DNA of 64,000 nucleotides from Leifsonia sp. ZF2019 (GCF_019924635.1 NZ_CP065037.1:310001-374000), one strand, 5' to 3'; counted from the stretch's first letter, positions 43,205-52,610 are shown. The notes: generated by a model from the sequence alone, not told the origin. Numbers and translations are program-made.

Positions 43205-44091
43205 CCGCCACCGCCGCCACGACGGCCGCCGCGCCCCCCGCGCGCAGGCGGCTCGGCGTGCGCCGAGCCCGGTCCCTCGGCACCGCCGCTCGCATCGCCA
43301 TCCTGATCGTCGGGGCGGTGATCATGGTGACGCCGTTCCTCTACATGCTCTCCACCAGTTTCAAGAGCCAGGCGTACGTGCTGACGGTTCCGCCGCAGTT
43401 CATCCCGAACCCGGCGACCACGGCGAATTACACCCAGGCGTTGACGACGCAGGACTTCGGACTCTACTTCGTGAACTCCGTCATCGTGGCCGTCATCTCC
43501 ACGGCTCTGTCGCTGCTGATCAGCTCGATGATGGCCTACGGGTTCGCCCGGTTCCGGTTTCCCGGACGCGAATGGATGTTCCGCATCCTGTTGCTCGGGC
43601 TGGTCGTGCCAGCGATGATGCTGATCATCCCGCAATTCGTCATCGCGAAGTTCTTCGGCCTGATCGACTCGCTCGGCGGCCTGATCGTCTTCTACGTCGC
43701 CGGGTCGCTCGCGCTCAACACCTTCCTGCTGCGCGGATTCTTCGCCGCTATCCCCGACGAGCTCGACCAGGCGATGCAGGTGGACGGTGCGAATGCGTGG
43801 ACGAGGTACTGGCGCCTGGCGATCCCTCTGGCCAAGCCCGCCCTGGCGACGGCGACCATCTTCACGTTCCTCGCCTGCTGGGACGAGTTCGCCTGGGCCC
43901 TCACCATCATCAACACGCCGGAGCACCGCACGCTGCCGATTGCCATCGCGCTGTTCCAGGGCCAGAACGCGACCCAGTGGGGCCTCGTCTTCGCCGCATC
44001 CATCATTGCGATCGTTCCGGTGATCGTCGTCTTCCTGGTGTTCCAGCGGTACTTCGTGCAGGGCCTGACCGCGGGCGCGGTGAAGGGATGA
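43201..44091 (+). CDS. Sugar ABC transporter permease (MalG-like) of the dextran locus
   Basis: A 296-residue inner-membrane permease. ATG 43201 overlaps the previous stop, and its own stop overlaps the GH66 start. The EAA loop is LDQAMQVDGANAWTRYW and the C-terminus QRYFVQGLTAGAVKG. No ATPase follows. Confidence 0.92.
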   Translation: MTATAATTAAAPPARRRLGVRRARSLGTAARIAILIVGAVIMVTPFLYMLSTSFKSQAYVLTVPPQFIPNPATTANYTQALTTQDFGLYFVNSVIVAVISTALSLLISSMMAYGFARFRFPGREWMFRILLLGLVVPAMMLIIPQFVIAKFFGLIDSLGGLIVFYVAGSLALNTFLLRGFFAAIPDELDQAMQVDGANAWTRYWRLAIPLAKPALATATIFTFLACWDEFAWALTIINTPEHRTLPIAIALFQGQNATQWGLVFAASIIAIVPVIVVFLVFQRYFVQGLTAGAVKG

Positions 44092-45707
44092 GCGAGAGGA
44101 TGGTGCGCGCCGAGCTGCTGCCGGAACGCTCCTCGTTCGAGGCCCGCGAGGATGTCCGCGTGGAACTGCGCGGAGCATCCGGCCCGGGCACGCTGACGCT
44201 GTGGCACCTGGGCGTCGAGGTGGAGAGCCGGGAGACCGAAGGCGCCGGGTATCTCTCGCTCGGCTCGCTCGCGCCCGGCGGGTACGGGGTCGAGTGGACG
44301 GACGGCGTATCCATCACGAGAACTGCGGTCGAAGTGACCGAGCATCCAGGCGCGCGCATCCGCTACGGCTTCACCGTGGACTACTCGCCCGGGCGGGATC
44401 CAGGGGGGCTCGCCGACACTGTCCGCCGCCTCCACCTCACCGACGTGCAGTTCTACGACTGGGCCTATCGCCATGCCGAACTGCTCGGCGGTGGCGAGGA
44501 GTACGAGGATGCGCTCGGCCAGCCCGTCGCTCTGGAGACCGTGCGCCGCCTCGCTGACGCGGTGCGCGCGGCCGGAGCCCGCGCGCTCGGCTATGCCGCC
44601 GTCTACGCCGTCGGACCGCAGGAGTGGGACCAGTGGAAGGACTGGGCGCTCATCGACGCCGCGGGCGCGCCGTACGCCCTCGGCGACTTCCTGTTCATCG
44701 TCGATCCGGCGGCCGTGTCGTGGCTTTCGCACTTCCGTGAGGAACTCGCGGCTTCGGTCGCGACGGTCGGTTTCGACGGCTTCCACCTCGACCAGTACGG
44801 CTACCCCAAGCACGCTCGTCGCGCGGACGGCCGGGTGGTGGACGTCGGCAGCTCGTTCGAGGCGCTGATCGCCGGGGTGCGCGACCGCCTCCCGGAGGCG
44901 CGCCTCGTCTTCAACAACGTCAACGACTTCCCGACATGGGTGACCGGCGCGACCCCGCAAGACGCCGTGTATGTGGAGGTGTGGGATCCGCACGTGACCC
45001 TCGGCGCTCTGGCGGCGGTCGCCACGCGCGCCCGGGCGGCCGGCGAGGGCAAACCGGTCGCCATCGCCGCCTACCAGCATGTCTACGACTCCGTTCCAGC
45101 GGGTGCGGCCGACGAGGCGACCGCATTCACGATGGCGACGCTGTTCTCCCACGGGGCCACCCACCTCCTCGCCGGCGAGGCCGACCGCATCCTGGTGGAC
45201 CCCTACTACGTCCGCAACCACACGGTGGAGCCCTCGACCGCTGAGCTGCTCCGCCGCTGGTACGACTTCATGGTGGAGCACGACGAGCTGCTGTTCGACC
45301 CTCGCATCGTGGATGTCACCGGCTCCTACGCGGGGCCGTACAACGACGACATCGACGTGTCGTATGCAGCAGCTCCGGTCTCGGGCGAGGCCGTAGCCGG
45401 AGCGGTCTGGCGACGTGTCACGAGCACCCCTCGCGGGCTCGTGGTGCAGCTGATCAACCTCGCCGGCCAGCCGGACACCCTCTGGGACGGACCGAAGGAG
45501 ACGCCGGCCGCCGTCGGCGAGGGCGTCTTGCGCATCCGGACCGTCGCCGGTTCATCGCCCCGCGTCCGCGTCGCCGACCCGGATCGCTCTCCGCGGCTCG
45601 TCGAGGTCCCCGTCGACGCCGGCGCCACCCACGCGACGGTCACCCTGCCGGCCCCCGGCACCTGGCAGCTCGTGCTCATCGAACTCGATCCGAACGGAAT
45701 GGAATGA
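44088..45707 (+). CDS. Cytoplasmic GH66 dextranase-like enzyme
   Basis: 539 residues without a signal peptide or CBM35, so it acts on imported sugar. Nucleophile Asp235 in GFHLDQYGYPKH and acid/base Glu297 in VYVEVWDPH. A short N-terminal beta domain (1-90) and a C-terminal beta domain (about 440-539) flank the barrel. A pair of extracellular and intracellular GH66 enzymes is the expected layout where cyclic isomaltooligosaccharides are made outside, imported, and linearised inside (inference). ATGA overlaps at both ends. Confidence 0.87.
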   Translation: MSERMVRAELLPERSSFEAREDVRVELRGASGPGTLTLWHLGVEVESRETEGAGYLSLGSLAPGGYGVEWTDGVSITRTAVEVTEHPGARIRYGFTVDYSPGRDPGGLADTVRRLHLTDVQFYDWAYRHAELLGGGEEYEDALGQPVALETVRRLADAVRAAGARALGYAAVYAVGPQEWDQWKDWALIDAAGAPYALGDFLFIVDPAAVSWLSHFREELAASVATVGFDGFHLDQYGYPKHARRADGRVVDVGSSFEALIAGVRDRLPEARLVFNNVNDFPTWVTGATPQDAVYVEVWDPHVTLGALAAVATRARAAGEGKPVAIAAYQHVYDSVPAGAADEATAFTMATLFSHGATHLLAGEADRILVDPYYVRNHTVEPSTAELLRRWYDFMVEHDELLFDPRIVDVTGSYAGPYNDDIDVSYAAAPVSGEAVAGAVWRRVTSTPRGLVVQLINLAGQPDTLWDGPKETPAAVGEGVLRIRTVAGSSPRVRVADPDRSPRLVEVPVDAGATHATVTLPAPGTWQLVLIELDPNGME

Positions 45708-47464
45708 CCGACGTCACGCTCCTGCCGACCGCGGTTCCCCCGCGCACGACGGCCGAGGAAGACCCGTGGTGGCGCTCTGCCGTCGTCTACCAGGTGTACC
45801 CGCAGAGTTTCGCGGACGCGGACGGCGACGGCGTCGGCGACCTGCGGGGCATCTCCCAGCACCTCGACCACCTGGAGGAGCTCGGTGTCGACGTGATCTG
45901 GCTGTCGCCGATCTACGCCTCACCGCGCGACGACAACGGCTACGACATCAGCGACTACCAGCAGATCGACCCCATCTACGGAACTCTGGACGATTTCGAC
46001 CAGCTGCTGGCGGACATCCATTCGCGGGGCATGAAGCTCGTCATGGATCTGGTCGTGAATCACACGTCCGATGAGCATCCGTGGTTCGTCGAATCCGCGT
46101 CCCGGCCCGACAGCCCCAAGCGCGACTGGTACTGGTGGCGTGCACCCCGCGAGGGCTTCGCCGGCGGAGAGCCGGGGGCGGAGCCCAACAACTGGGGGTC
46201 CTTCTTCTCCGGATCCGCGTGGCAGTACGACGAGGCGTCCGGCGAGTACTTCCTGCACCTGTTCTCGCGCAAGCAGCCGGACCTGAACTGGGAGAACCCC
46301 GAGGTCCGCGGTGCTGTGTACGACATGATGAGCTGGTGGCTCGACCGGGGGGTCGACGGCTTCCGGATGGACGTCATCAACCTCCTGTCGAAGGTGCCAT
46401 CGCTGCCGGATGGCGTCGTCGCGCCCGGCGCTCTCTACGGCGACGGCTTCCCCTTCTACGCGCAGGGGCCGCGCATCCACGAGTTCCTGCACGAGATGCA
46501 CGAGCGCGTCTTCGCGCACCGTGAGGGAGCCTTTCTCACCGTCGGTGAAATGCCTGGCGTCACGGTCGAGGATGCGCGACTGTTCACGGATCCGTCGCGT
46601 CGCGAAGTCGACATGGTCTTCCAGTTCGAGCACGTCGGCCTGGACCACGGCCCTGGCGGCAAGTGGGACCCGCGTTCCGCCAGCGTTCGCGACCTCAAAG
46701 AGTCGTTCGCCCGGTGGCAGGAGGGCCTGGCCGAGGCCGGCTGGAACAGCCTGTACTGGAACAACCACGACCAGCCCCGCGTGGTCAGCCGATTCGGCGA
46801 CGACGCGGACTACTGGCGCGAGTCGGCAACGGCCCTGGCGACCGTCCTCCACCTCCAACGAGGCACCCCGTACATCTATCAGGGCGAGGAGATCGGCATG
46901 ACCAACATGTCATTCGCCGACATCACGGGGTTCCGCGACATCGAATCGCTGAACCACTACGCCGAGGCCGTGCAACTGCGCGGCGTCGCCCCGGACGAGG
47001 TGCTCGCCGCCCTGCGCATCATGAGCCGCGACAACGCGCGCACACCGTTCCAGTGGTCGGCTGAGCCGAACGCCGGTTTCACGACGGCCGAGCCGTGGAT
47101 CCCGGTGAACCCGAACTTCGACCGGATCAACGCGGACGCTCAGCGACGCGATCCTCGGTCGGTGTTCGCGTATTACCAGGCCCTCATCGCGCTCCGACAC
47201 TCCGAACGTGCCATCTCGCACGGCAGCTTCCAGCTCCTCCTGCGGGAGCATCCGACCGTGTTCGCGTACGTGCGGACTCTGGAGGCGCGGGAGGTTCTCG
47301 TGCTCGCGAATCTCGTCGGCGCAGCGGCGACGTATGAACTGCCGGAGGCCGAGGTGTGGGCAGACGCGGTGCCGGTGCTCGGGAACACCGAGGCGAATGT
47401 GCCGCGTGTGGATGGGCGCTTGCGGCCGTGGGAGGCCCGGGTGTTCGTCCGGGACGTTCGGTAG
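45704..47464 (+). CDS. GH13 oligo-1,6-glucosidase / alpha-glucosidase
   Basis: 586 residues, cytoplasmic. Probable subfamily 31-like alpha-glucosidase: VVYQVYPQSFADADGDGVGD, nucleophile Asp223 (GFRMDVIN), acid/base Glu282 (VGEMPG) and transition-state Asp356 (NNHDQPR). The valine next to the nucleophile (MDVIN) is usual for alpha-1,6-active members, which fits the neighbouring GH66 enzymes. Last gene of the importer operon, followed by a hairpin. It would turn isomaltooligosaccharides into glucose. Confidence 0.92.
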   Translation: MTDVTLLPTAVPPRTTAEEDPWWRSAVVYQVYPQSFADADGDGVGDLRGISQHLDHLEELGVDVIWLSPIYASPRDDNGYDISDYQQIDPIYGTLDDFDQLLADIHSRGMKLVMDLVVNHTSDEHPWFVESASRPDSPKRDWYWWRAPREGFAGGEPGAEPNNWGSFFSGSAWQYDEASGEYFLHLFSRKQPDLNWENPEVRGAVYDMMSWWLDRGVDGFRMDVINLLSKVPSLPDGVVAPGALYGDGFPFYAQGPRIHEFLHEMHERVFAHREGAFLTVGEMPGVTVEDARLFTDPSRREVDMVFQFEHVGLDHGPGGKWDPRSASVRDLKESFARWQEGLAEAGWNSLYWNNHDQPRVVSRFGDDADYWRESATALATVLHLQRGTPYIYQGEEIGMTNMSFADITGFRDIESLNHYAEAVQLRGVAPDEVLAALRIMSRDNARTPFQWSAEPNAGFTTAEPWIPVNPNFDRINADAQRRDPRSVFAYYQALIALRHSERAISHGSFQLLLREHPTVFAYVRTLEAREVLVLANLVGAAATYELPEAEVWADAVPVLGNTEANVPRVDGRLRPWEARVFVRDVR

Positions 47465-47472
47465 CGTCGTCG

Positions 47473-47504
47473 CACTCGTCGGAGCCGTGGTCGTCCGGCG
47501 AGTG
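47473..47504. terminator. Hairpin terminator after the GH13 gene
   Basis: CACTCGTCGG pairs with CCGGCGAGTG (one T-G pair) over a 12-base loop, eight bases past the stop. It lies between convergent genes. Confidence 0.55.
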
Positions 47505-47608
47505 CGCGCCGTCACGTGGCGTTCCGATTCAGGTGCCGGTCGGCGGCTCCGCGTTCGGCCGGCGGATCCTCGACAGCGCGTCCGCGCCGACCCTGCCCCG
47601 GGGCGCTG

Positions 47609-48541
47609 TCACCCGGCGAGCTCGGCGGAGGTGGGCGGTTCCGCGCCCGCCCGGGACACGGTGATCCCGGCGGCGCGAGCGGCCGACTGGCCGGCCGACG
47701 CGAGTTCGGCGGGTGAGAGACCACGCGCCGTGTCCAGGCCGGCCTCGAGGAACCAGGCCAGCAGAGCGGCCATGTAGCTGTCGCCTGCACCGACGGTGTC
47801 CACCACCTGAACGGTGACGGGTGCGATCTCGACCGTGGAGCCTCCCGCGGTGAGGATGGAGCCGGCGGAACCCCGTGTGACGGCCACGAGTGCGCCGGTG
47901 GATGAGATCGCGCGTGCCGCCTCGTCTGCGCGCACGTCCGGGTACAGGAAGAGCGCGTCCTCGTCGCTGAGCTTGACGATGTCCGCCCGCCTCGCGAGTC
48001 GCTCGAATCGTGCCACGGCGTCGGCACGGTCGCCGACGAGGGCCGGACGGATGTTCGGGTCGAAGCTGACGCTCGCCTCGGGGCGGAGCTCCTCGACGAG
48101 TTGCTCGATTCTGTCCGCGCCCGGTGCGAGGAAGGCGGAGATCGAGCCGATGTGCAGATGCCGAACGGGAGGCACGGCGATCCGTCGGGGGAGCTGCCAG
48201 GTGATGTCGAACTCGTACGCAGCCGAGCCATCCGCCGCGATTCTGGCTTCCGCGCTGGAGGTCGTCGGAAGGCTCCACGATTCCGGCAGGAGAGTGACGC
48301 CGGCGCCCGTCAGTCGCTCGCTGATCGCGTGTCCTCTGGCGTCGTCGCCCACAGCGGTCAGGAACGACGTCGCCACACCGAGCCGGGCGAGACCGAGCGC
48401 GACATTCGCGGGGGAGCCCCCGGGGTGCTCACGCGTCGTGCCGTCGCGATGGATCACATCGATGAGCGCCTCACCGGCGACCAGTACGCGGTGAGGGTCC
48501 GCCGAGGGGTCGAAGGCCTGCTCGGGCGATGACGGGGGCAT
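47609..48541 (-). CDS. PfkB-family sugar kinase (probable fructokinase)
   Basis: A 310-residue cytoplasmic kinase. The N-terminal glycine motif (EHPGGSPANVALGLARLG) and the C-terminal DTVGAGDSYMAALL, with the catalytic Asp, define the ribokinase fold. ATG 48541 starts just before VLVAGEALIDVI. It would phosphorylate fructose released by the GH32 enzymes. A one-mismatch copy of the fructan-locus operator (AACACGTATT, 48621-48630) lies upstream, which ties it to the LacI regulator at 51567 and not to the dextran operon next door. Confidence 0.9.
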   Translation of the reverse strand: MPPSSPEQAFDPSADPHRVLVAGEALIDVIHRDGTTREHPGGSPANVALGLARLGVATSFLTAVGDDARGHAISERLTGAGVTLLPESWSLPTTSSAEARIAADGSAAYEFDITWQLPRRIAVPPVRHLHIGSISAFLAPGADRIEQLVEELRPEASVSFDPNIRPALVGDRADAVARFERLARRADIVKLSDEDALFLYPDVRADEAARAISSTGALVAVTRGSAGSILTAGGSTVEIAPVTVQVVDTVGAGDSYMAALLAWFLEAGLDTARGLSPAELASAGQSAARAAGITVSRAGAEPPTSAELAG

Positions 48542-48620
48542 GTGTGGACCTGCTCTCTTTCCGAATCGACGTGACCCGCGCGGCCGTGATGCTCGATGCC
48601 GCGCGTCGATCACTGTGGAT

Positions 48621-48630
48621 AACACGTATT
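48621..48630. promoter_or_regulatory. Candidate LacI operator upstream of the kinase
   Basis: AACACGTATT differs by one base from the AATACGTATT palindromes at 52648 and 52696. On the minus strand it sits in TTGCAATACGTG, next to a -35-like TTGCAA. Confidence 0.5.
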
Positions 48631-48690
48631 GCAATGCTCACCGGTGCGGAGCGGATGCACCACTCGCCATGATCCGATGCCGCGAAATCG

Positions 48691-49494
48691 TCACGTCTCT
48701 CGGTCGGCATCACAGGGAACCGGTCTCCTGCTCGGCGCCGAGAGGATCCGCGCGGCGAGCCTTCGGTCGTGCAGCAGCGCGACCGTCCAGGCGAGGTAGT
48801 ACAGCGCGATCAGGGGGAGGGCGAGCAGAAGCATGGAGATCACGTCGGCCGACGGTGTCACGATCGCCGTGAAGCCGAGGATGACGAGGAAAGCGATGCG
48901 CCAGCCGTGCAGGATCGACGCGGCGGAAAGCAGTCCGAGGAAGTTCATCAGCACGAGGAACACCGGCGAGACGAAGGCGAAGCCGGCCGCGACGACGAGT
49001 TTCAGCACGAACTGGAAGTAGTCGTTGGCCTGGATGAACGACGAGGAGCCGTCCGCTGCGAAGCCCGTGAGCAGGAGGACGATGTGCGGCACGATCAGCC
49101 AGCCGGCGACGCAGCCGCCGAGGAAGAGCGGGACCGCGGTGAAGAAGAAGCCGAACCCGTACTTCAGCTCCCGGCGACTCAGAGCGGGGACGAGGAAGGC
49201 CCAGGCCTGATAGAGCCAGATCGGGCTGGACGCCACGATGCCGATCGCGAACGCCGCCTGCATCCGCAGGTCGAACGCGCCGGTGATGGTGTCGAAGTTC
49301 AGCGCTGCGAGGCGATGCTGCGACGCCGCGGCCTCCGCGATCGGTGCCCGCACGGCGGCGAGCAGGAGCGGGCCGAGGAACCAGCCGCCGATCGTTCCGG
49401 CCACGAGCGCCGCAGCGGCTCGCACCGCGCGACGACGCAACTCCGTGACGTGAGCCGCCAGCGACATGCGCGCGGTGCGGTTCGCGCGGCTCAT
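48691..49494 (-). CDS. tatC: Twin-arginine translocase subunit TatC
   Basis: A 267-residue membrane protein with about six helices. The cytoplasmic N-terminus (MSLAAHVTELRRRAVRAAAA), the loop PIWLYQAWAFLVPALSRREL and the ITPSADVIS-like end of helix five (VTPSADVISM) are TatC landmarks. It recognises the twin-arginine signal and forms the receptor with TatB. ATG 49494 overlaps the TatB stop. It is part of a complete tatABC operon in a sugar locus. Confidence 0.93.
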   Translation of the reverse strand: MSRANRTARMSLAAHVTELRRRAVRAAAALVAGTIGGWFLGPLLLAAVRAPIAEAAASQHRLAALNFDTITGAFDLRMQAAFAIGIVASSPIWLYQAWAFLVPALSRRELKYGFGFFFTAVPLFLGGCVAGWLIVPHIVLLLTGFAADGSSSFIQANDYFQFVLKLVVAAGFAFVSPVFLVLMNFLGLLSAASILHGWRIAFLVILGFTAIVTPSADVISMLLLALPLIALYYLAWTVALLHDRRLAARILSAPSRRPVPCDADRET

Positions 49495-49787
49495 GGCGCG
49501 TCCGGGCCGATCCGCTCGCGGGCGCGGGTCGCGGGCTCGGGCTCGGGCTCAGAGAGCAGTGCCTCGCGAATGATCCGCCGCGGGTCGTACTGCCGCGGAT
49601 CGTACCGACGCCAGTCGAGGTCGACCGACTCGCCGGTCTCCTCGCGCACCTGCCGCTGCACATCGTCGGCGAGCCCGCGCAGGGAGCGGACGAGCTGACC
49701 GAGCCTGGCGGCGTAGGCCGGCAGCCGGGTCGGGCCGATCAGGAAGGCGGCGATCACGCCGATCACGAGCAGTTTCTCGAAGCTCAT
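49491..49787 (-). CDS. tatB: Sec-independent translocase subunit TatB-like
   Basis: 98 residues: a short N-terminal helix (LLVIGVIAAFLIGPTRLPAY) whose Gly-Pro hinge is the TatB mark, an amphipathic helix and a charged tail. With TatC it forms the signal-peptide receptor in the membrane. Ten bases separate it from TatA, and its stop overlaps TatC. Confidence 0.85.
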   Translation of the reverse strand: MSFEKLLVIGVIAAFLIGPTRLPAYAARLGQLVRSLRGLADDVQRQVREETGESVDLDWRRYDPRQYDPRRIIREALLSEPEPEPATRARERIGPDAP

Positions 49788-49797
49788 GACGCCCTGC

Positions 49798-50016
49798 TCA
49801 CGGTCGGGCGGAGACCTCGTCGGAACCGGAGGGCGCGGCGGACTTCTCCGCGGTGCCGCCGGCTTCGCCGTCCGACAGGTCGTGGACCTCCTTGCGGAAG
49901 ATCCGGATCGACTGGCCGAGGCCCTTCGACAGGGCGGGCAGGCGCGTGGCGCCGAACAACAGCAGCACCACCGCGAGGATCACCAGCAGGTGCCAGCCAC
50001 CGAGATTAGCCAACAT
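49798..50016 (-). CDS. tatA: Sec-independent translocase subunit TatA
   Basis: 72 residues: a single N-terminal helix (LLVILAVVLLLFGATRLPAL) with the FG hinge of TatA, an amphipathic helix and a short polar tail. It oligomerises to let folded proteins through. ATG 50016 has AAAGGAG eight bases upstream. It is first in the operon, directly behind a promoter with sugar-type operators. Confidence 0.92.
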   Translation of the reverse strand: MLANLGGWHLLVILAVVLLLFGATRLPALSKGLGQSIRIFRKEVHDLSDGEAGGTAEKSAAPSGSDEVSARP

Positions 50017-50035
50017 GAGTCATCTCCTTTGACGA

Positions 50036-50103
50036 ACCAATACGAGCCAATTCGTATTAGTAATTCGTATTGGCAGAGTAGACAGCGGGCCGGGCGATGT
50101 CAA
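50036..50103 (-). promoter_or_regulatory. tatABC promoter with multiple LacI-type operators
   Basis: On the minus strand: -35 TTGACA (50103-50098), 17 bp, -10 TACTCT (50080-50075). Just downstream come AATACGAATT twice and CTCGTATTGG, related to the AATACGTATT palindromes of the LacI-binding-protein region. Operators near the transcription start should repress tatABC when fructans are absent. Confidence 0.65.
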
Positions 50104-50115
50104 GCCGCGTCGGAT

Positions 50116-51570
50116 TCAGCCGTGGATCCTGGCCTCCAGGCGCACCAGGTCGAAGGCGCCGTCGGTCGCGAAGACGCCGACGCGGCCGGAAGTGAGGTCG
50201 TAGATCCGCGTGCTGAGGGCGACCCGGTCGTCCACCACGACCACGCAGATGTCGCCGTCGAGGTGGACCTCTATGGTGTGCCGGCCCGGGGGCAGAGGGA
50301 CGGGGCGCTCCGATTCGAGCTCGTGCGGCACATCTCCCCGGACCTGCCACTGCTCGCCGCCGGTCGTGCCCCGGGGCCAGCGATCGAACACCAGCCGATC
50401 GCGGTACGGCTCGAGCCGGATCGAGTACGCCTTCCCGGCGTCGTCGGAGCTGCGGAGGAGGAGGCCGCAGGCCTGCGTGGAGGGAGCGATGTCCAACTCG
50501 GCGACGAGGAGCGCCTCCGCCGGGACCTCGCCGGCGAGCCAGGTCGAATGCCGATCCAGCGCGCCGCGGCCGGGGACGGCATCCGCGCCCTGCAGCGGGG
50601 TGAGTTCCGGCACAAGGTCGCGGGCCGTTCCATAGAGCGCCTTCACCGCTCGAGGCAGGCCGAACCGCAGAGAGCCGTCGGGGGACTGCACGGCGCGGAG
50701 CGACGACATCGTGCCGGCCCACTGCCACTCGCCGGTGTCGGTCTCGCCCCGTCTGGTTGCGATCCACCCGATGAAGTGGCGCTCTCCGGCGTGCTCGACG
50801 GTCTTCGATGCGTAGAAGGCGCGACCGTCGACGGTGTCGTGCTCCGGCGCGCGCCAGGGCCCGTCGGGAGAGTCGGCGATGCGGTAGCGGGTCTGGAAGG
50901 AGTCGGAGAACTCCGAGTAGACGAGATACCAGTGGTCGCCCCACTGGAAGACGTCGGGGCACTCCTGGGTGATGAACCTGCGCGGGTCCCAGAGGGGCAC
51001 TGCGTCCCGCCAGTGGACGAGGTCGTCCGAGACGAGTCGTGCGACGACGCCGGAGCGGCGATAGGGTGTTCCGGTCCATCGGGTCGCCAGCAGCATCTGC
51101 CACTGCTCGCCGGGAGCCGTGCGGAACACGAACGGGTCTCGCCAGTCCTCGGCCGAGTAGCCTTCGAGGGCGCCGAAGGTCCACTCGGGGTGGCGGGTCC
51201 AGGAGTCGAGCCCCGCCGAGGACGTCGCGTGGCAGACGACCTGCGCGTCGCCGTCCGCCGTGCGGATGCGCGGATTGTGGCCGGTGTAGAAGAGGTGGTG
51301 CACGCCGTCGTCGTCCGTGACGACGCTGCCGGTGTAGCAGTCGAAGTCCTCGGCCTCGGCGCCTCCCGACGGCAGTACGACGCCACGGTCGGTGAACCGC
51401 GCGAAGTCGGTCGTCGTCACCGCTGCCCACGGCATGCCCTCCTCGCGGTCGAGCGGGCGGCGCGGGTCGCGCGTGTCGAGGAGGTAGTACAGCCAGACCG
51501 TGCCGTCGTGTTCGAACGGGATGACATCGCCGACGTGCCCGCCTTCGGGCAGGAAGTGGGCGGAGCTCAT
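50116..51570 (-). CDS. Cytoplasmic GH32-like beta-fructosidase
   Basis: 484 residues without a signal peptide. It keeps the GH32 triad in a variant frame: Asp15 in HVGDVIPF (in place of WMNDPNG), the RDP motif at Asp145 (EDWRDPFVF) and acid/base Glu203 in the EC motif (ITQECPDVFQW), then a beta-sandwich C-terminus. The missing WMNDPNG start suggests a subgroup with different link or substrate preference. ATG 51570 overlaps the LacI stop, so repressor and enzyme share a message. Confidence 0.87.
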   Translation of the reverse strand: MSSAHFLPEGGHVGDVIPFEHDGTVWLYYLLDTRDPRRPLDREEGMPWAAVTTTDFARFTDRGVVLPSGGAEAEDFDCYTGSVVTDDDGVHHLFYTGHNPRIRTADGDAQVVCHATSSAGLDSWTRHPEWTFGALEGYSAEDWRDPFVFRTAPGEQWQMLLATRWTGTPYRRSGVVARLVSDDLVHWRDAVPLWDPRRFITQECPDVFQWGDHWYLVYSEFSDSFQTRYRIADSPDGPWRAPEHDTVDGRAFYASKTVEHAGERHFIGWIATRRGETDTGEWQWAGTMSSLRAVQSPDGSLRFGLPRAVKALYGTARDLVPELTPLQGADAVPGRGALDRHSTWLAGEVPAEALLVAELDIAPSTQACGLLLRSSDDAGKAYSIRLEPYRDRLVFDRWPRGTTGGEQWQVRGDVPHELESERPVPLPPGRHTIEVHLDGDICVVVVDDRVALSTRIYDLTSGRVGVFATDGAFDLVRLEARIHG

Positions 51571-52610
51571 CGGGCGGAGCCCGAGCGCGGGGCCCCGAGG
51601 GAGGCGCGGTCGATGTATCGACAGGGGACGAGGGTGCGCTTCGGCGGCTCCTCGTCCTCGATCAGCAGCCGGCCGGCGGTGATGCCCATCTGGAGGTGGG
51701 GGAGTGCGACGGTGGCGAGCGGGGGGTGCAGCTCTGCGGCGAGCTCCGGCTGGTCGTCGAAACCCACGATGGAGATGTCCCTCGGGCATTCCAGCCCGGC
51801 CTCGTGGGACGCGAGCAGGGCTCCGACCGCCATCCGGTCGTTGCCGCAGACGAGGGCCGACGGCGGCTGCTCGGCCAGGATGCGGGACGCCAGTTCGTAC
51901 CCCGAGGACACGTGGTAGGTGCCGTAGGCCCGGGGGATGGAGGCGGGGTCGATGCCCGCCTCGACGGCGGCGTCGACGAGACCGCGCTCGCGCTCCTTGC
52001 ACGCGTAGTCGTCGGACGGACCGCCGAGGAAGGCGACGCGCCGGTGCCCGGCGGCGAACACGGCCGCCGCAGCGTCCCGGCCGCCCTGGTACTCGTCGGC
52101 CAGCACGAGGGGGGCGTCCTCCACGTTGCCCGCCCAGCAGTTGACGAAGATCGTGCGGATGTCCTCGCCGATGTCGAGTGCGGAGATCGGCTCAGGGCCG
52201 GGGGCCGCGTACACAAGCCCGGCGACTCCCTGCCGGACGAGGTTCTCCACGGCCGCCTTGCCGCTGTCAGGCGCCTCGGAGATCTCGACGACGAACGACA
52301 CGTAGCCGGCGGGCTGCACCGCCTGTTGCACGCCGAGCACGATCTGGCCGGCGTAGGGCTGCGAGACGACGCCGTGCGCGATCACGCCGATGGTGAAGGG
52401 GCGGTTGGAGCGGAGGGACTGCGCCGCCCGGTTGGGCTGGAACCGCAGTTCCTTCGCCGCCTTCAGGATTCGCTCCCGGGTCTCGGGGGCGACCGAGATG
52501 TCGCGCCGGTCGTTGAGCACGAAGGACACCGTCGGCTGAGACACCCCCGCCCGCCGGGCGACATCCTTCATGGTCACCCGCTTCGCCGGGCCCTTGCTGT
52601 TCGCAGCCAT
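51567..52610 (-). CDS. LacI-family regulator of the fructan locus
   Basis: A 347-residue repressor: helix-turn-helix MKDVARRAGVSQPTVSFVLN, hinge region NRAAQSLRSNR and a sugar-binding core. ATG 52610 is used because GGGAGGA precedes it. Two perfect AATACGTATT palindromes lie in the divergent gap to the binding-protein gene, and variants lie before tatA and the kinase. It probably controls the whole locus and itself. The ligand is probably sucrose or a fructooligosaccharide (inference). Confidence 0.9.
   Translation of the reverse strand: MAANSKGPAKRVTMKDVARRAGVSQPTVSFVLNDRRDISVAPETRERILKAAKELRFQPNRAAQSLRSNRPFTIGVIAHGVVSQPYAGQIVLGVQQAVQPAGYVSFVVEISEAPDSGKAAVENLVRQGVAGLVYAAPGPEPISALDIGEDIRTIFVNCWAGNVEDAPLVLADEYQGGRDAAAAVFAAGHRRVAFLGGPSDDYACKERERGLVDAAVEAGIDPASIPRAYGTYHVSSGYELASRILAEQPPSALVCGNDRMAVGALLASHEAGLECPRDISIVGFDDQPELAAELHPPLATVALPHLQMGITAGRLLIEDEEPPKRTLVPCRYIDRASLGAPRSGSAR

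Noticed and set aside
47516..47716. Short plus-strand frame downstream of GH13
   Set aside because: It overlaps the end of the kinase gene on the other strand and has no ribosome site or recognisable motif.
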